A DNA stretch of 13,834 nucleotides. Source: UMGS75 sp051872775 (GTDB lineage Bacteria > Bacillota_I > Bacilli_A > ML615J-28 > CAG-313). The position numbers and the translations under genes are program-made. Where the stretch lies: the NCBI GenBank assembly GCA_051872775.1, contig JBJEEE010000038.1, positions 1 through 13,834 on the forward strand, in the 5' to 3' direction. This document shows positions 1-8,499 of this stretch, one piece after another. Position 1 is the stretch's first letter; every line of letters starts with the position of its first letter. The notes under the pieces were generated by a model. The model was not told the DNA's origin, ran no database searches, and saw only the letters and a program-made list of their open reading frames with translations.

Positions 1-71
1 TGTTCAAGTAGATTAATGGCATGTTTGAAGTCTTGATCTTTGACTGAAAGAATAGAAGGAGATACTTTCAT
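1..71 (-). CDS. rpe: Ribulose-phosphate 3-epimerase, N-terminal fragment (runs off the window)
   Basis: Only the first 23 codons lie in the window. The peptide begins MKVSPSILSVKDQDFKHAIN, matching the conserved Rpe start, where the family has a M-K-[IV]-[SA]-PSILSADF-like strand beta-1 with the substrate-binding Ser. Rpe interconverts ribulose 5-phosphate and xylulose 5-phosphate in the pentose phosphate pathway, in the cytosol, as a TIM barrel. The ATG lies 5 nt after the rsgA stop codon, so it is almost certainly the next gene of the same operon. The rsgA-rpe order is also found in Bacillus, which supports the call. No strong Shine-Dalgarno sits at the ideal distance (a purine-rich AAAGGAAAA lies further upstream inside the rsgA end), so translation may depend on coupling to rsgA. 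The rest of the protein cannot be seen. Confidence 0.85.
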   Translation of the reverse strand, partial: MKVSPSILSVKDQDFKHAINLLE

Positions 72-76
72 ATTAA

Positions 77-955
77 TTACCATTTTTTCCTTTCGCGTAT
101 TTCTTCAATAAATTGTTTATAATTATCGTAACGAGATGGCATGATTGTTTTTTCTTCAACAAGTCTTTTTACTTCACATTTAGGCTCATTTAAATGGAGA
201 CAACCATTGAATTTACAATTTTTACTGGCTATGAAGAATTCTTTAAAACTATGGGCAATATCGCATTCACTCATATCATCAAAATCCATAATACCAAATC
301 CCGGTGTATCTGCAATCCAACCATTTGATATTCTGATTAATTCCACATGTCTGGTTGTATGTTTTCCCCTGTTTAAAGCCTTAGAAATATCATTTGTTGT
401 AAGATTCAAACTCGAATCAATTGTATTTAATAAGCTACTTTTTCCTACTCCACTTTGACCAGTGATGACACTTATATGATTTTTTATGTATAAATCTAGT
501 TGATCAAGTAAAGCAAGCTTCGCACTAGTCTTTAAAACTTTATATCCAATTTGCATATAATAATTGCAAATTATGTCTACATTTTCCATTTCACTTTCTT
601 GAAGTAAATCCCATTTATTAAAAACGATAATTGGTGTTATATTAGAAAACTCAAGTATCGTTAAGAAGCGATCCAATAGATTAAGATTAATTACTGGTTC
701 TTTTACCGAAAAAACAACAAAAGCTTGATCTATATTGGCAATTTGAGGACGTACCAAGTCGTTTTTACGGGGATACATTTCGGTAATAGACGTCATTCCA
801 CTAGTTGTTTCATATTCAACAATATCGCCTACTTTAAGTGGATCCTTTTTTATTCTGAAGATTCCACGAGGTTTGGCTTTGATAAATGCATCATTTGTTT
901 CATCATATATAGTGTATTCTCCCGCAATAAGACAAGTGATTATTCCTTTACTCAT
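77..955 (-). CDS. rsgA: Ribosome small-subunit-dependent GTPase A (RsgA/YjeQ)
   Basis: This is a 292-aa circularly permuted GTPase that acts in late 30S subunit maturation. All family parts are visible: an N-terminal OB-fold region (about residues 1-65), then the GTPase motifs in permuted order G4 (NKWD, 113-116), G1 P-loop (GQSGVGKSS, 166-174), switch/G2 (GKHTTRH, 197-203) and G3 (DTPGFG, 216-221). A C-terminal zinc knuckle follows, with Cys247, Cys252, His254 and Cys260. The length is normal for the family. The start is supported by AAGGAG about 8 nt upstream, inside the end of rlmN. The gene overlaps rlmN by 8 nt, so the two are likely translationally coupled, and rpe follows after 5 nt. 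Nothing is missing or odd. Confidence 0.97.
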   Translation of the reverse strand: MSKGIITCLIAGEYTIYDETNDAFIKAKPRGIFRIKKDPLKVGDIVEYETTSGMTSITEMYPRKNDLVRPQIANIDQAFVVFSVKEPVINLNLLDRFLTILEFSNITPIIVFNKWDLLQESEMENVDIICNYYMQIGYKVLKTSAKLALLDQLDLYIKNHISVITGQSGVGKSSLLNTIDSSLNLTTNDISKALNRGKHTTRHVELIRISNGWIADTPGFGIMDFDDMSECDIAHSFKEFFIASKNCKFNGCLHLNEPKCEVKRLVEEKTIMPSRYDNYKQFIEEIRERKKW

Positions 956-1994
956 TTTGTTGCTCCTTCATTTTTTTAGCACGTAGTTGTCCACATGCTG
1001 CATCAATATCAGCACCATGTTCCATTCTAAGCGTAGCTTGGATATGATTGTCATCTAATATTTTAAAGAATTGTTCGGCTGTCTCTCTTGTAACTTTACG
1101 ATATGATTTGGTGGTTACTTCATTATAAGGTATTAAATTAACGTAAGCATTCATCCCTTTTATTAGGTGGGCTAATTCTTTAGCACATTGGGTTGAATCG
1201 TTAACATCTTTTAATAATATATATTCAAAAGTTACTCTTCGATTTGTTTTTTCTAGATAATACTTTACCGCATCCATTATTTCTTCAATCGGATAAACTT
1301 TATTAATTTTCATTATTTTACTTCTAAGGTTATTGTTTGGAGCATGTAAACTAATGGCAAGATTTACTTGCAATTCAAATGATGCAAACTCTTTAATTTT
1401 AGGTACAATACCACAGGTTGACACGGTTATATGTCGTGCCCCAATTTCAAGCCCTTTAGGGAAATTAACTACCTTTAAGAATTTAAGGACATTATCATAA
1501 TTATCAAATGGTTCACCAATTCCCATTACAACAATATTAGAAATACGTTCATATACTTTATCCAAGTCTTTTTGGACCATTAGTACTTGTTCAACAAGCT
1601 CCGCAAGTTCAAGATTGCGTACTTTACCTAGTTCACCGCTTGCACAAAAGCTACACCCCATATTGCAACCTACTTCAGTCGTTACGCATATACTATTACC
1701 ATAGTTATGTCGCATTAATACTGTTTCAATTAATTTTCCATCATTAAGACGAAATAAATATTTAGTTGTACCATCAAGTGAAACTTGCTTCAAGGCAATT
1801 TCTAAACTACCAAAATAAAAGTCTGCTTTTAATTCCTCGATTGTCTTTTTCGCAACATTAGTCATTTGGTCAAAGGAATCAACTCGATTACGATATAACC
1901 ACTCAAATATTTGAGTAGCACGAAACTTCTTTTCACCTTTACTTGTAAAGTAATTTTCTAATTCTTCATGAGTTAGGTTATATATATTTCTCAT
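948..1994 (-). CDS. rlmN: Dual-specificity 23S rRNA/tRNA adenine-C2 methyltransferase RlmN
   Basis: This 348-aa radical SAM enzyme methylates C2 of A2503 in 23S rRNA and of A37 in a set of tRNAs. The CxxxCxxC iron-sulfur motif is Cys110, Cys114 and Cys117. The two catalytic cysteines of the RlmN mechanism are present: Cys103, seven residues before the cluster, and Cys334 in the conserved AACGQL motif. The GEP SAM-binding motif is at residues 160-162. The N-terminal accessory domain (about 1-90) is intact. The start codon overlaps the rsmB stop as TAATG, with AAAGGAG about 8 nt upstream. It lies between rsmB and rsgA in an operon devoted to ribosome modification and maturation. It is called RlmN rather than the resistance enzyme Cfr because of length, context and the FRATQIFEWLY-type N-terminus. 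Confidence 0.97.
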   Translation of the reverse strand: MRNIYNLTHEELENYFTSKGEKKFRATQIFEWLYRNRVDSFDQMTNVAKKTIEELKADFYFGSLEIALKQVSLDGTTKYLFRLNDGKLIETVLMRHNYGNSICVTTEVGCNMGCSFCASGELGKVRNLELAELVEQVLMVQKDLDKVYERISNIVVMGIGEPFDNYDNVLKFLKVVNFPKGLEIGARHITVSTCGIVPKIKEFASFELQVNLAISLHAPNNNLRSKIMKINKVYPIEEIMDAVKYYLEKTNRRVTFEYILLKDVNDSTQCAKELAHLIKGMNAYVNLIPYNEVTTKSYRKVTRETAEQFFKILDDNHIQATLRMEHGADIDAACGQLRAKKMKEQQNE

Positions 1995-3244
1995 TAATCT
2001 TCTCCTTTTCTTTGAAGTTTACAAATATAAAAACCGTCTTGCATTGCGTTTGGCAAAAATGAATACTCTTCTATTTTTTCCAAATCAGGATGTTCAGCAA
2101 TCAGTTTCCTTACTCTATTTTCGTTTTCATCTTTATTTATGGTGCATGTACTATATACAATAAAGCCGCCTGGAGCTAGAAACCTTATGGCATTATTTAA
2201 AATTTGTCTTTGTATTTCTATAATCTCATTTATCTTTTTTATTGTAAGACGTAATTTTAAATCACTTTTATGTTTCATTGTTCCCATGCCACTACATGGA
2301 GCATCAACTAAAATATACTTGAATGTTCTACCATAATCTGCCTTTGTTGCATCATTGAGATATATATCTATGTTGCTTATTCCTTGTCTGCTAGCTTCTT
2401 CTTTAATTAAATTTAATTTATGTTCATATATATCACAAGCAATAATGCGTCCCGTATTATTCATAATTGTTGCTAAATGAAATGCTTTTGAACCGGGTGC
2501 ACTACATGTATCAAGTACAACTGCATCTAATGGTGGATTTAGAATTTTTGCGACCTTCATACTCGACAAATCTTGAGGGATAATCAGTGCATCTTGAAAA
2601 ATGGAAGTATCAATCAAGGTAGATTTAGTGATAATCGCTTCATCAATGAGTTTATACTCGATTTGATTATTATCTAAATAATTAGTAACTTCTTTAATTG
2701 TAGTTTTAAGTAGATTGATACGATATGTATTATAAGTTACTTCTTCGTTTTTTAGTATTTCTTGATAATCATTGGGATAATCTCTTTTTATTAATTTAAG
2801 AACTTCTTCATCAATATTATAGATAATACTTTCTCTTGTAAGGGGAGCTAATCGATTTATTTCAGATTTTGCTTGTTCCAAACGATGATCGCTGATAAAA
2901 GAACGAAGAATTGCATTAAGAGCTTTTGAAGCATGATAATCCCATTTTTTTATTGCATCTACTAAAGATGTAACAACATAAAAAGGTGCAAGTTGTAAAT
3001 AGGAAAGCGAAAATGCGCCAACACGAATGGCATTTTTTAAATGAGGTTTAAATCTTCCTTTATTAACATATGGTCTGATTAAAAAATCAATCCATTTTTT
3101 ATTTTCAACTACACCATAAAGAATCTTTGTATATAAACTTTTTTCTTCTTTTTTTATTTTAACAATATGATTTTGAATAATTAGATTAATGAAAGCATCT
3201 TTATTAATAATTTCAGTTACGTCATTTATTAGTTGAAGCCACAT
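1994..3244 (-). CDS. rsmB: 16S rRNA (cytosine-967 C5)-methyltransferase RsmB
   Basis: This 416-aa SAM-dependent enzyme makes m5C967 in 16S rRNA. An N-terminal NusB-like helical domain (about residues 1-130) is followed by the Rossmann methyltransferase domain. The SAM-binding motif is LDTCSAPG (244-251). DAPCSG (314-319) carries the motif IV cysteine Cys317, and YSTCT carries the nucleophile Cys367. Two cysteines in these motifs are the signature of RNA m5C methyltransferases. The start is fixed by AGGAGG about 9 nt upstream and by the TAATG overlap with the preceding 222-aa gene; the stop makes a second TAATG with rlmN. The RsmB call over other NOP2/Sun enzymes rests on the fused NusB-like domain. 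In many Firmicutes rsmB and rlmN are adjacent, as here. Confidence 0.95.
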   Translation of the reverse strand: MWLQLINDVTEIINKDAFINLIIQNHIVKIKKEEKSLYTKILYGVVENKKWIDFLIRPYVNKGRFKPHLKNAIRVGAFSLSYLQLAPFYVVTSLVDAIKKWDYHASKALNAILRSFISDHRLEQAKSEINRLAPLTRESIIYNIDEEVLKLIKRDYPNDYQEILKNEEVTYNTYRINLLKTTIKEVTNYLDNNQIEYKLIDEAIITKSTLIDTSIFQDALIIPQDLSSMKVAKILNPPLDAVVLDTCSAPGSKAFHLATIMNNTGRIIACDIYEHKLNLIKEEASRQGISNIDIYLNDATKADYGRTFKYILVDAPCSGMGTMKHKSDLKLRLTIKKINEIIEIQRQILNNAIRFLAPGGFIVYSTCTINKDENENRVRKLIAEHPDLEKIEEYSFLPNAMQDGFYICKLQRKGED

Positions 3245-3912
3245 TAGGCATCTCCTCCTGTGATTACAATAAAGTAATATACATTAATTCTTTCAAATTC
3301 TTTTCTTAAACTTTCAATCGTAGCATCATTCATATCATTTAAATACTTCATTGTTGTTTTCAAGTTTTTTAAAAGTATAATCCAACTTTTAAAATCAAGC
3401 GTTATAATAGCAGTATGTTCTTCTAAAAAACTTAGAGGTATAAATTTTGTATTACTTACATCATGGCTCTTGATGTATTTAACTAGTTTAGAAATAAAAC
3501 TAGATAATTCCATTCCACTATGATAAAAAATATCACTACTTGCTTGTTGAATATTTTTATATTTAGAATATACATCTACGAATATTTTATAAAAGTTTTC
3601 AATTTCTCCGCCTTTCATATTTTCAAGCATGATTGCACTGACAAGTTTTTGTTTATTAACAACATCTTCTTTTAATTCATCTAATAAACTAACAATAGTA
3701 CTATAGTCATTTTCAAGTAAGTTATAGTCACTTGGCTCTAGCGTTTCTAAATATTTCTGCATTCTTTGATCTAATGAATTATTAATGCTTTCCACAAAAG
3801 CTAGTTTATCTGAATTATCAACATCGTCAATAATCATCAGAAAAATCTTGTTTATATAAATATCTCGCTTAATATTATTTTGATTCTTTTTTATTGACTG
3901 AATAATGTTCAT
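3244..3912 (-). CDS. Unknown 222-aa protein, first gene of the rsmB-rlmN-rsgA operon
   Basis: I do not recognise this protein. It is Lys/Asp/Asn-rich, apparently largely alpha-helical, and has no signal peptide, convincing membrane span, zinc ligands or nucleotide-binding motif. It is a real gene: it has a strong GAGGTGA Shine-Dalgarno 3 nt before the ATG, a promoter-like TATAAT upstream, and a stop fused to the rsmB start as TAATG, which suggests coupled translation. In other Firmicutes the slot before rsmB often holds fmt, def or priA; nothing here resembles those. Its place suggests a link to translation or ribosome biogenesis, but that is inference from position only. The C-terminus ends in a short hydrophobic strand followed by TGGDA. 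It may be specific to this lineage. Confidence 0.8.
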   Translation of the reverse strand: MNIIQSIKKNQNNIKRDIYINKIFLMIIDDVDNSDKLAFVESINNSLDQRMQKYLETLEPSDYNLLENDYSTIVSLLDELKEDVVNKQKLVSAIMLENMKGGEIENFYKIFVDVYSKYKNIQQASSDIFYHSGMELSSFISKLVKYIKSHDVSNTKFIPLSFLEEHTAIITLDFKSWIILLKNLKTTMKYLNDMNDATIESLRKEFERINVYYFIVITGGDA

Positions 3913-3930
3913 ACTTCACCTCATTATTCT

Positions 3931-3936
3931 ATTATA
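3931..3936 (-). promoter_or_regulatory. Candidate -10 element of the 222-aa gene/rsmB operon promoter
   Basis: A perfect TATAAT on the minus strand ends 18 nt before the ATG of the 222-aa gene. The hexamer about 17 nt upstream (TGGTTT) is a poor -35, so the promoter is supported mainly by the -10 and by its place between divergent genes. Confidence 0.45.
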
Positions 3937-4035
3937 CTATAATTTAAGAAAAAAAACCATTAAATTAATTACAAAGTTATCTTGACTTCCCATACTATTT
4001 TTTTTAGTGTTTTTTAACCAAAGCTTGAGTATTTA

Positions 4036-4044
4036 TGCTATAAT
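4036..4044 (+). promoter_or_regulatory. Extended -10 promoter of lgt
   Basis: TGCTATAAT is a perfect extended -10 (TGn plus TATAAT), 30 nt upstream of the lgt ATG. No good -35 lies 16-18 nt upstream, as is usual for extended -10 promoters. AGGAGG at 4060-4065 follows before the start codon, giving a short leader. Confidence 0.6.
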
Positions 4045-4074
4045 TAATGTGTAATATTAAGGAGGTATGTATAA

Positions 4075-4968
4075 ATGTATCCAGAATATGAGATATTTGG
4101 GCTTAAATTGCCTACTTGGGGAACAATGGTTGCAATAGGAGTGCTAGCACTGGTTGCGGTAATGTTTTATTATTTTAAAAAGGAAAAACTAAATGATAAT
4201 AAAATAGATAGATTATTAATTCTAACCGCAATAAGTGGACTTGTAATGTATTTATTTGCTATGTTTTTTGATGCCTTATGGCATAATCTTAAAGAATACC
4301 ATGAGACAGGCGTCTTTAAATGGGAATGGTGGGGTGTCACTTTCTCAGGTGGTTTAGTTGGCGCCTTACTTACATACTTTATCGGATATTGGTTTTTATT
4401 TAAAAACGAAAGATATAATGTATTTCATTATTTAAATTATATTATTACTGGTGTAGTGATTACTCATGCCTTTGGGCGTATTGGATGTTTCTTAGGCGGA
4501 TGTTGCTATGGTAAAGAAACGACATCATGGCTTGGTGTAAACTATCCTGTTGATCAAATGTGGGATGGCACAAAATGGGTAGACGTATATGCAAAAGTAT
4601 ATCCAACACAATTATTTGAGGCAGGATTCTTACTAATTTTATTTATCGTTTTATTTTTCTTTATTAAGAAAAACCAATTAAAAATTTATTTAGTAAGTTA
4701 TGGCATATTTAGATTCTTATTAGAGTTTATGCGTGGTGATGACCGTGGTAATACTATTTTTGGTATTTTTTCTCCTTCCCAATTCCTTAGCATCGTTATG
4801 ATTATATGTGGTATCTTATTATTTATCTTCCAAGAAAAAATCGAAAGTGCCTTGAAAAGGAAATATAATCCCGATTTAGTTGTAGATGGTGGACCAGCAA
4901 GTGACAGCACTACCACAATAGATAGTAATGTATCTGAGTCTACCGTACAAGAAAATCATATACAATAA
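4075..4968 (+). CDS. lgt: Phosphatidylglycerol-prolipoprotein diacylglyceryl transferase
   Basis: Lgt is a polytopic inner-membrane enzyme that moves diacylglycerol from phosphatidylglycerol to the lipobox cysteine of prolipoproteins, the first step of lipoprotein maturation. This 297-aa protein has about seven hydrophobic segments. It carries the signature HAFGRIGCFLGGCCYG (131-146), which includes the essential Arg of the GRIG motif, then YPTQLFEA (176-183) and RFLLEFMRGDD (213-223). The N-terminal PEYEIFGLKLPTWGTM is typical of Firmicute Lgt and supports this start, as does AGGAGG 9 nt before the ATG. After the last membrane segment comes a Ser/Thr-rich tail of about 40 residues that is not part of the core fold. 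It is the only plus-strand gene, monocistronic, converging on eno. Confidence 0.96.
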   Translation: MYPEYEIFGLKLPTWGTMVAIGVLALVAVMFYYFKKEKLNDNKIDRLLILTAISGLVMYLFAMFFDALWHNLKEYHETGVFKWEWWGVTFSGGLVGALLTYFIGYWFLFKNERYNVFHYLNYIITGVVITHAFGRIGCFLGGCCYGKETTSWLGVNYPVDQMWDGTKWVDVYAKVYPTQLFEAGFLLILFIVLFFFIKKNQLKIYLVSYGIFRFLLEFMRGDDRGNTIFGIFSPSQFLSIVMIICGILLFIFQEKIESALKRKYNPDLVVDGGPASDSTTTIDSNVSESTVQENHIQ

Positions 4969-4974
4969 AATAAA

Positions 4975-5015
4975 AGACTTAGTTCCAATTGAAATGGAAT
5001 TAAGTCTCTTTTTTT
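4975..5015. terminator. Bidirectional Rho-independent terminator between lgt and eno
   Basis: AGACTTA (4975-4981) pairs with TAAGTCT (5001-5007). The stem continues through a G-T pair and TTCCA/TGGAA, with a 7-nt loop. On the plus strand seven T follow (5009-5015), ending lgt. On the minus strand the hairpin is followed by TTTATTTTATT, ending eno. The T tract overlaps the eno stop codon, so the convergent genes share this compact terminator. Confidence 0.85.
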
Positions 5016-6306
5016 ATTTTTTTAAATTATAGAATGATTTTAATCCATCAAAGGTTGCGGCATCGCCTAATTCATCTTCTATTCTTAGAAGTTGATTATA
5101 TTTAGCAATTCGATCTGTTCTTGATAATGAGCCGGTTTTAATTTGACCAGCATTCAAACTTACCGCAATATCAGCTATCGTGGTATCTTCAGATTCACCA
5201 CTACGATGAGAGATGACAGCTGTATAGCCTGCACGTTTAGCACATTCAACTGCCGCAAAAGTTTCAGATAAAGTACCGATTTGATTAACTTTGATTAGTA
5301 TCGCATTTGCTACTCCCATCTTAATACCTTTTTCAAGACGTTCCTTGTTAGTTACAAATAAATCATCACCTACAAGTTGTATCTTATTTCCTAAACGTTT
5401 AGTTAGATAACACCAACCATCCCAGTCATTTTCATCAAGACCATCTTCAATTGAAATGATTGGATATTTTTTTACTAATTCTTCATAATATGCAACCAAA
5501 TCTTTTGAAGAGAGTGATCTTTTTTCACTCTTTAAATCATACATTTTCGTCTCATCGTTATAGAATTCACTTGATGCTATATCCATAGCAAGATATATAT
5601 CTTTTCCAGGAACATAACCTGCAAGTTTAATAGCTTCCATAACTGTTGCTAAAGCTTCTTCGTTTGATGATAGTTTTGGTGCATATCCTCCTTCATCACC
5701 AACGGATGTGTTTAATCCTTTGTTCTTTAAAACTTGTTTTAAAGCATGGAAGACTTCTGCCCCCATTCTAAGAGCTTCTTTAAATGATGATGCGCTACAT
5801 GGCATTATCATTATTTCTTGAATGTCAATGCACCAATCAGCATGTGCCCCACCATTTAAAATATTCATCATTGGTGTAGGTAATTGATGAGCATTAAATC
5901 CCCCAAAATATTTGTATAACGGCATATCGTAATAATTAGCTGCAGCTTTTGCGACCGCTAGCGATACGGCTAAAATTGCATTAGCACCTAATTTACTTTT
6001 ATTTTTTGTTCCATCAAGTTCAATTAGTTTCTTATCGATAGTCAATTGTTCTGTTACATTATAACCTACAATTTCTGGGCAAATAATTTCATTTACGTTT
6101 TCTACAGCTTTTAGAACACCTTTACCATTATATCTCGTTTTATCATTGTCGCGTAGTTCAACTGCTTCATATTCGCCTGTTGAGGCACCACTTGGAACTA
6201 TAGCTCTACCATATGCACCACTTTCGGTAAAAACCTCAACTTCAACGGTTGGATTACCTCGTGAATCTAATACTTCACGAGCATATATTTCTGTAATATA
6301 TGGCAT
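5014..6306 (-). CDS. eno: Enolase
   Basis: Enolase (430 aa) converts 2-phosphoglycerate to phosphoenolpyruvate in glycolysis, in the cytosol, with magnesium. The start MPYITEIYAREVLDSRGNPT is the canonical N-terminus, and AGGAGG lies just upstream. Family residues are present: Glu164 in DIQE, Glu205 in GDEGG, the metal ligands Asp242, Glu287 (IEDG) and Asp314 (GDD), catalytic Lys339 (IKVNQIG), and the SHRSG loop with His367. The loop before DIQE reads HADWCID where many bacterial enolases have HADNNVD; that loop varies between enolases, so activity is not in doubt. It follows gpmI after 49 nt, so consecutive glycolytic steps are co-transcribed. A TATAAT in that gap (6339-6344) lacks a -35 and is at best an extra weak promoter. 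Confidence 0.98.
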   Translation of the reverse strand: MPYITEIYAREVLDSRGNPTVEVEVFTESGAYGRAIVPSGASTGEYEAVELRDNDKTRYNGKGVLKAVENVNEIICPEIVGYNVTEQLTIDKKLIELDGTKNKSKLGANAILAVSLAVAKAAANYYDMPLYKYFGGFNAHQLPTPMMNILNGGAHADWCIDIQEIMIMPCSASSFKEALRMGAEVFHALKQVLKNKGLNTSVGDEGGYAPKLSSNEEALATVMEAIKLAGYVPGKDIYLAMDIASSEFYNDETKMYDLKSEKRSLSSKDLVAYYEELVKKYPIISIEDGLDENDWDGWCYLTKRLGNKIQLVGDDLFVTNKERLEKGIKMGVANAILIKVNQIGTLSETFAAVECAKRAGYTAVISHRSGESEDTTIADIAVSLNAGQIKTGSLSRTDRIAKYNQLLRIEDELGDAATFDGLKSFYNLKK

Positions 6307-6355
6307 ATAAACCTCCTTTTATTAAATATCTCTTTAGTATTATACTCAATAAATA

Positions 6356-7873
6356 TTATTTATATTCTTTAATCATACTCTTTCCTGTCATTTCCACTGG
6401 TTTTTCTTCATGAAGTAGTTCTAACATCGTTGGTGTAATATCACCAAGATTTCCTGTTTCATGTAGAACGACATCCTTTCTCGTAATTAAGAATGGTACA
6501 GGATTGGTTGTATGAGCAGAAAATGGTAAGCCGTTTTCATCGTATATCATATCTGCGTTACCATGATCGGCTGTAATAATTAACGTTCCTTTTACTTTTT
6601 GTACCGCTTCATATACTCTTCCTACACATTTATCAACAGCTTCAACCGCTTTAACAGTCGCATCAAAGACAGCTGTATGTCCTACCATATCACAGTTGGC
6701 ATAATTAAGAATAATTGTATCAAATTCTTCGCTTTCAATAGCTTCAATAACGCGATCTGTTACTTCATATGCACTCATTTCGGGTTGTAAGTCAAATGTT
6801 GCAACTTTTGGTGAATGAACAAGAATACGAGTAGCACCTGGTAGTTCTTTATCTACCCCACCATCAAAGAAGTAAGTAACATGTGCATATTTTTCGGTTT
6901 CCGCAATTCTTAGTTGTTTTAAACCACGAGAAGCTATGACATCACCATACATATTATCTAATTTTTGTACACCAAAATTAACTAAACCTTTAACATTTTC
7001 ACTATAAAGCATCATCGAAACATAACAAATGTTCTTAAATTCAACATAACGTGAAAGTGATGTTGCGGTTGGATTAGTGATAGCTGTAGATATTTGAATG
7101 GCACGGTCAGGTCTAAAATTAGCAAAAATTACACTATCATTTTCCTTAATGTTGGATCCCTCAGTTACAATATATGGTTTGACAAATTCATCAGTAATAC
7201 CTTCTTCATATGATTCATCTATACCAGTAAGTAAACCTTTGTGAGGAGCTTCACCATAAACTAAAGCGTCATATGCAAGTTGCGTACGATCATAGTTTTT
7301 ATCACGGTCCATTGCATAATATCTACCTGAAACCACGCCTATTTCTACTCCTGGTAAGCATTTTTCTTGTAACATCGAAAGATATGTTTTAGCTGATTTT
7401 GGTGGAACATCTCTACCATCTAAAAAAGCATGAACATATACTTTTTCTACACCTTGTTTTTTGGCTTCATTCATCAAATATATAATATGATCAATATGTG
7501 AATGAACACCACCATCTGACATTAAGCCCATTACATGAAGAGCACTATGATTCTTTTTGGCATGTTCTACTGCTTCATGGATTGCGGGCATATTAATCAA
7601 ACTTCCATCTCTTACCGCAATATTTACTCTTGTTAATGATTGGAATACAACTCGACCTGCACCAATGTTCATATGTCCTACTTCGCTATTTCCCATTTGC
7701 CCTTCTGGTAAACCAACAGCTTCTCCTGATGCTTGAATTAGAGTATTTGGATATTCTTTAAATAAATAATCTAAATGTGGTTTATTGGCAGCTGCAATCG
7801 CGTTTCCTTTTGTTTCTTTTCTAATGCCATACCCATCCATAATGACAAGCATTACTAAATTTTTTTTACTCAT
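6356..7873 (-). CDS. gpmI: 2,3-bisphosphoglycerate-independent phosphoglycerate mutase
   Basis: This 505-aa enzyme of the alkaline phosphatase superfamily interconverts 3- and 2-phosphoglycerate using two manganese ions. The first metal ligand is Asp13 (MDGYG) and the phosphorylated catalytic serine is Ser63 in GNSEVGH. Also present are the substrate loop GGVHSHIDH (121-129), LDGRDVPP (151-158), NFRPDRA (252-258), ETEKYAHVTYFF (325-336), NCDMVGHT (393-400) with metal ligands Asp395 and His399, and TADHGNAD (434-441). The length is typical. AGGAGG precedes the ATG. It sits 41 nt downstream of the folT-like gene with no terminator between, and feeds eno immediately after it. Confidence 0.98.
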   Translation of the reverse strand: MSKKNLVMLVIMDGYGIRKETKGNAIAAANKPHLDYLFKEYPNTLIQASGEAVGLPEGQMGNSEVGHMNIGAGRVVFQSLTRVNIAVRDGSLINMPAIHEAVEHAKKNHSALHVMGLMSDGGVHSHIDHIIYLMNEAKKQGVEKVYVHAFLDGRDVPPKSAKTYLSMLQEKCLPGVEIGVVSGRYYAMDRDKNYDRTQLAYDALVYGEAPHKGLLTGIDESYEEGITDEFVKPYIVTEGSNIKENDSVIFANFRPDRAIQISTAITNPTATSLSRYVEFKNICYVSMMLYSENVKGLVNFGVQKLDNMYGDVIASRGLKQLRIAETEKYAHVTYFFDGGVDKELPGATRILVHSPKVATFDLQPEMSAYEVTDRVIEAIESEEFDTIILNYANCDMVGHTAVFDATVKAVEAVDKCVGRVYEAVQKVKGTLIITADHGNADMIYDENGLPFSAHTTNPVPFLITRKDVVLHETGNLGDITPTMLELLHEEKPVEMTGKSMIKEYK

Positions 7874-7914
7874 ATATATTGCCTCCTAAATTGTATATAT
7901 TTATTATTTGTATT

Positions 7915-8499
7915 TTAAAACTTAAGTGAACGTCTACGGTGATGTATATTATTCTTAACTTCATTGACATTATTTACTTCTTCTTTTGTGTTTGGCTTTA
8001 GCTTATCACCTAACACAACTTGAACTACACGATAGTACAAGGTGTATACTAACACGGTTGTTATCGGCCACTTGATAATCATTGTGGTAATGCGAAGAGG
8101 AAGTCCTGCTATTAATGATCCTGCTCCATACCATACATAAAGTTGAACTGAATTAATCGAAGTTGTTAGTACTGATGTGAAAAATACAACTATTAATAAT
8201 GGAATAAATTGTAGTTTTACTTTATGGAAAATACCTCCTACTAGCCCCCATAATACAGTTGAAAACATCATGATAAATGAATATGCATATCCTGATAAAA
8301 TATTGTACATAAGATCGGCAAAGAATGCAACGACTATACCCCAAAATGGTCCCGCAATCATACCTGCAAGTAATAACGGAGTATCAAATAAACTTATACG
8401 GTAATATCCAGTATCAATACTAAATTTTTTTAAGACGATTGATAATGCCACTAAAACCGCAAGAGTGGTTATTTTTATAATAAGTTTTCTTCTTTTCAT
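7915..8499 (-). CDS. folT: ECF transporter S component, FolT-like (folate family)
   Basis: A 194-aa membrane protein with about six hydrophobic segments. The pattern YYRISLFDTPLLLAGMIAGP (32-51) followed by FWG and an acidic ADL is typical of the folate-type substrate-binding (S) components of energy-coupling factor vitamin transporters, which capture the vitamin and work with a shared EcfA/EcfA'/EcfT module encoded elsewhere. The start is the ATG at 8499: GGAGG (8505-8509) lies 5 nt upstream. An in-frame TTG four codons earlier begins just before that Shine-Dalgarno and is unlikely to be used. The start overlaps the ung stop as ATGA. The last 25 residues form a charged, His/Arg-rich tail. 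Folate as the substrate is inferred from family resemblance; a related vitamin is possible. Confidence 0.72.
   Translation of the reverse strand: MKRRKLIIKITTLAVLVALSIVLKKFSIDTGYYRISLFDTPLLLAGMIAGPFWGIVVAFFADLMYNILSGYAYSFIMMFSTVLWGLVGGIFHKVKLQFIPLLIVVFFTSVLTTSINSVQLYVWYGAGSLIAGLPLRITTMIIKWPITTVLVYTLYYRVVQVVLGDKLKPNTKEEVNNVNEVKNNIHHRRRSLKF

Noticed and set aside
141..458. Opposite-strand open frames within rsgA, rsmB, gpmI, folT, ung, sigE and the 153-aa gene
   Set aside because: They lie antisense to well-supported genes, lack ribosome binding sites and family motifs, and are expected by chance.
948..1994. Cfr-type antibiotic resistance methyltransferase
   Set aside because: Length, N-terminal domain, AACGQL motif and operon context fit housekeeping RlmN.
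3982..3987. TTGACT as the -35 of the lgt promoter
   Set aside because: It is far more than 17 bp from the TATAAT at 4039, and no -10-like hexamer lies at the right distance from it.
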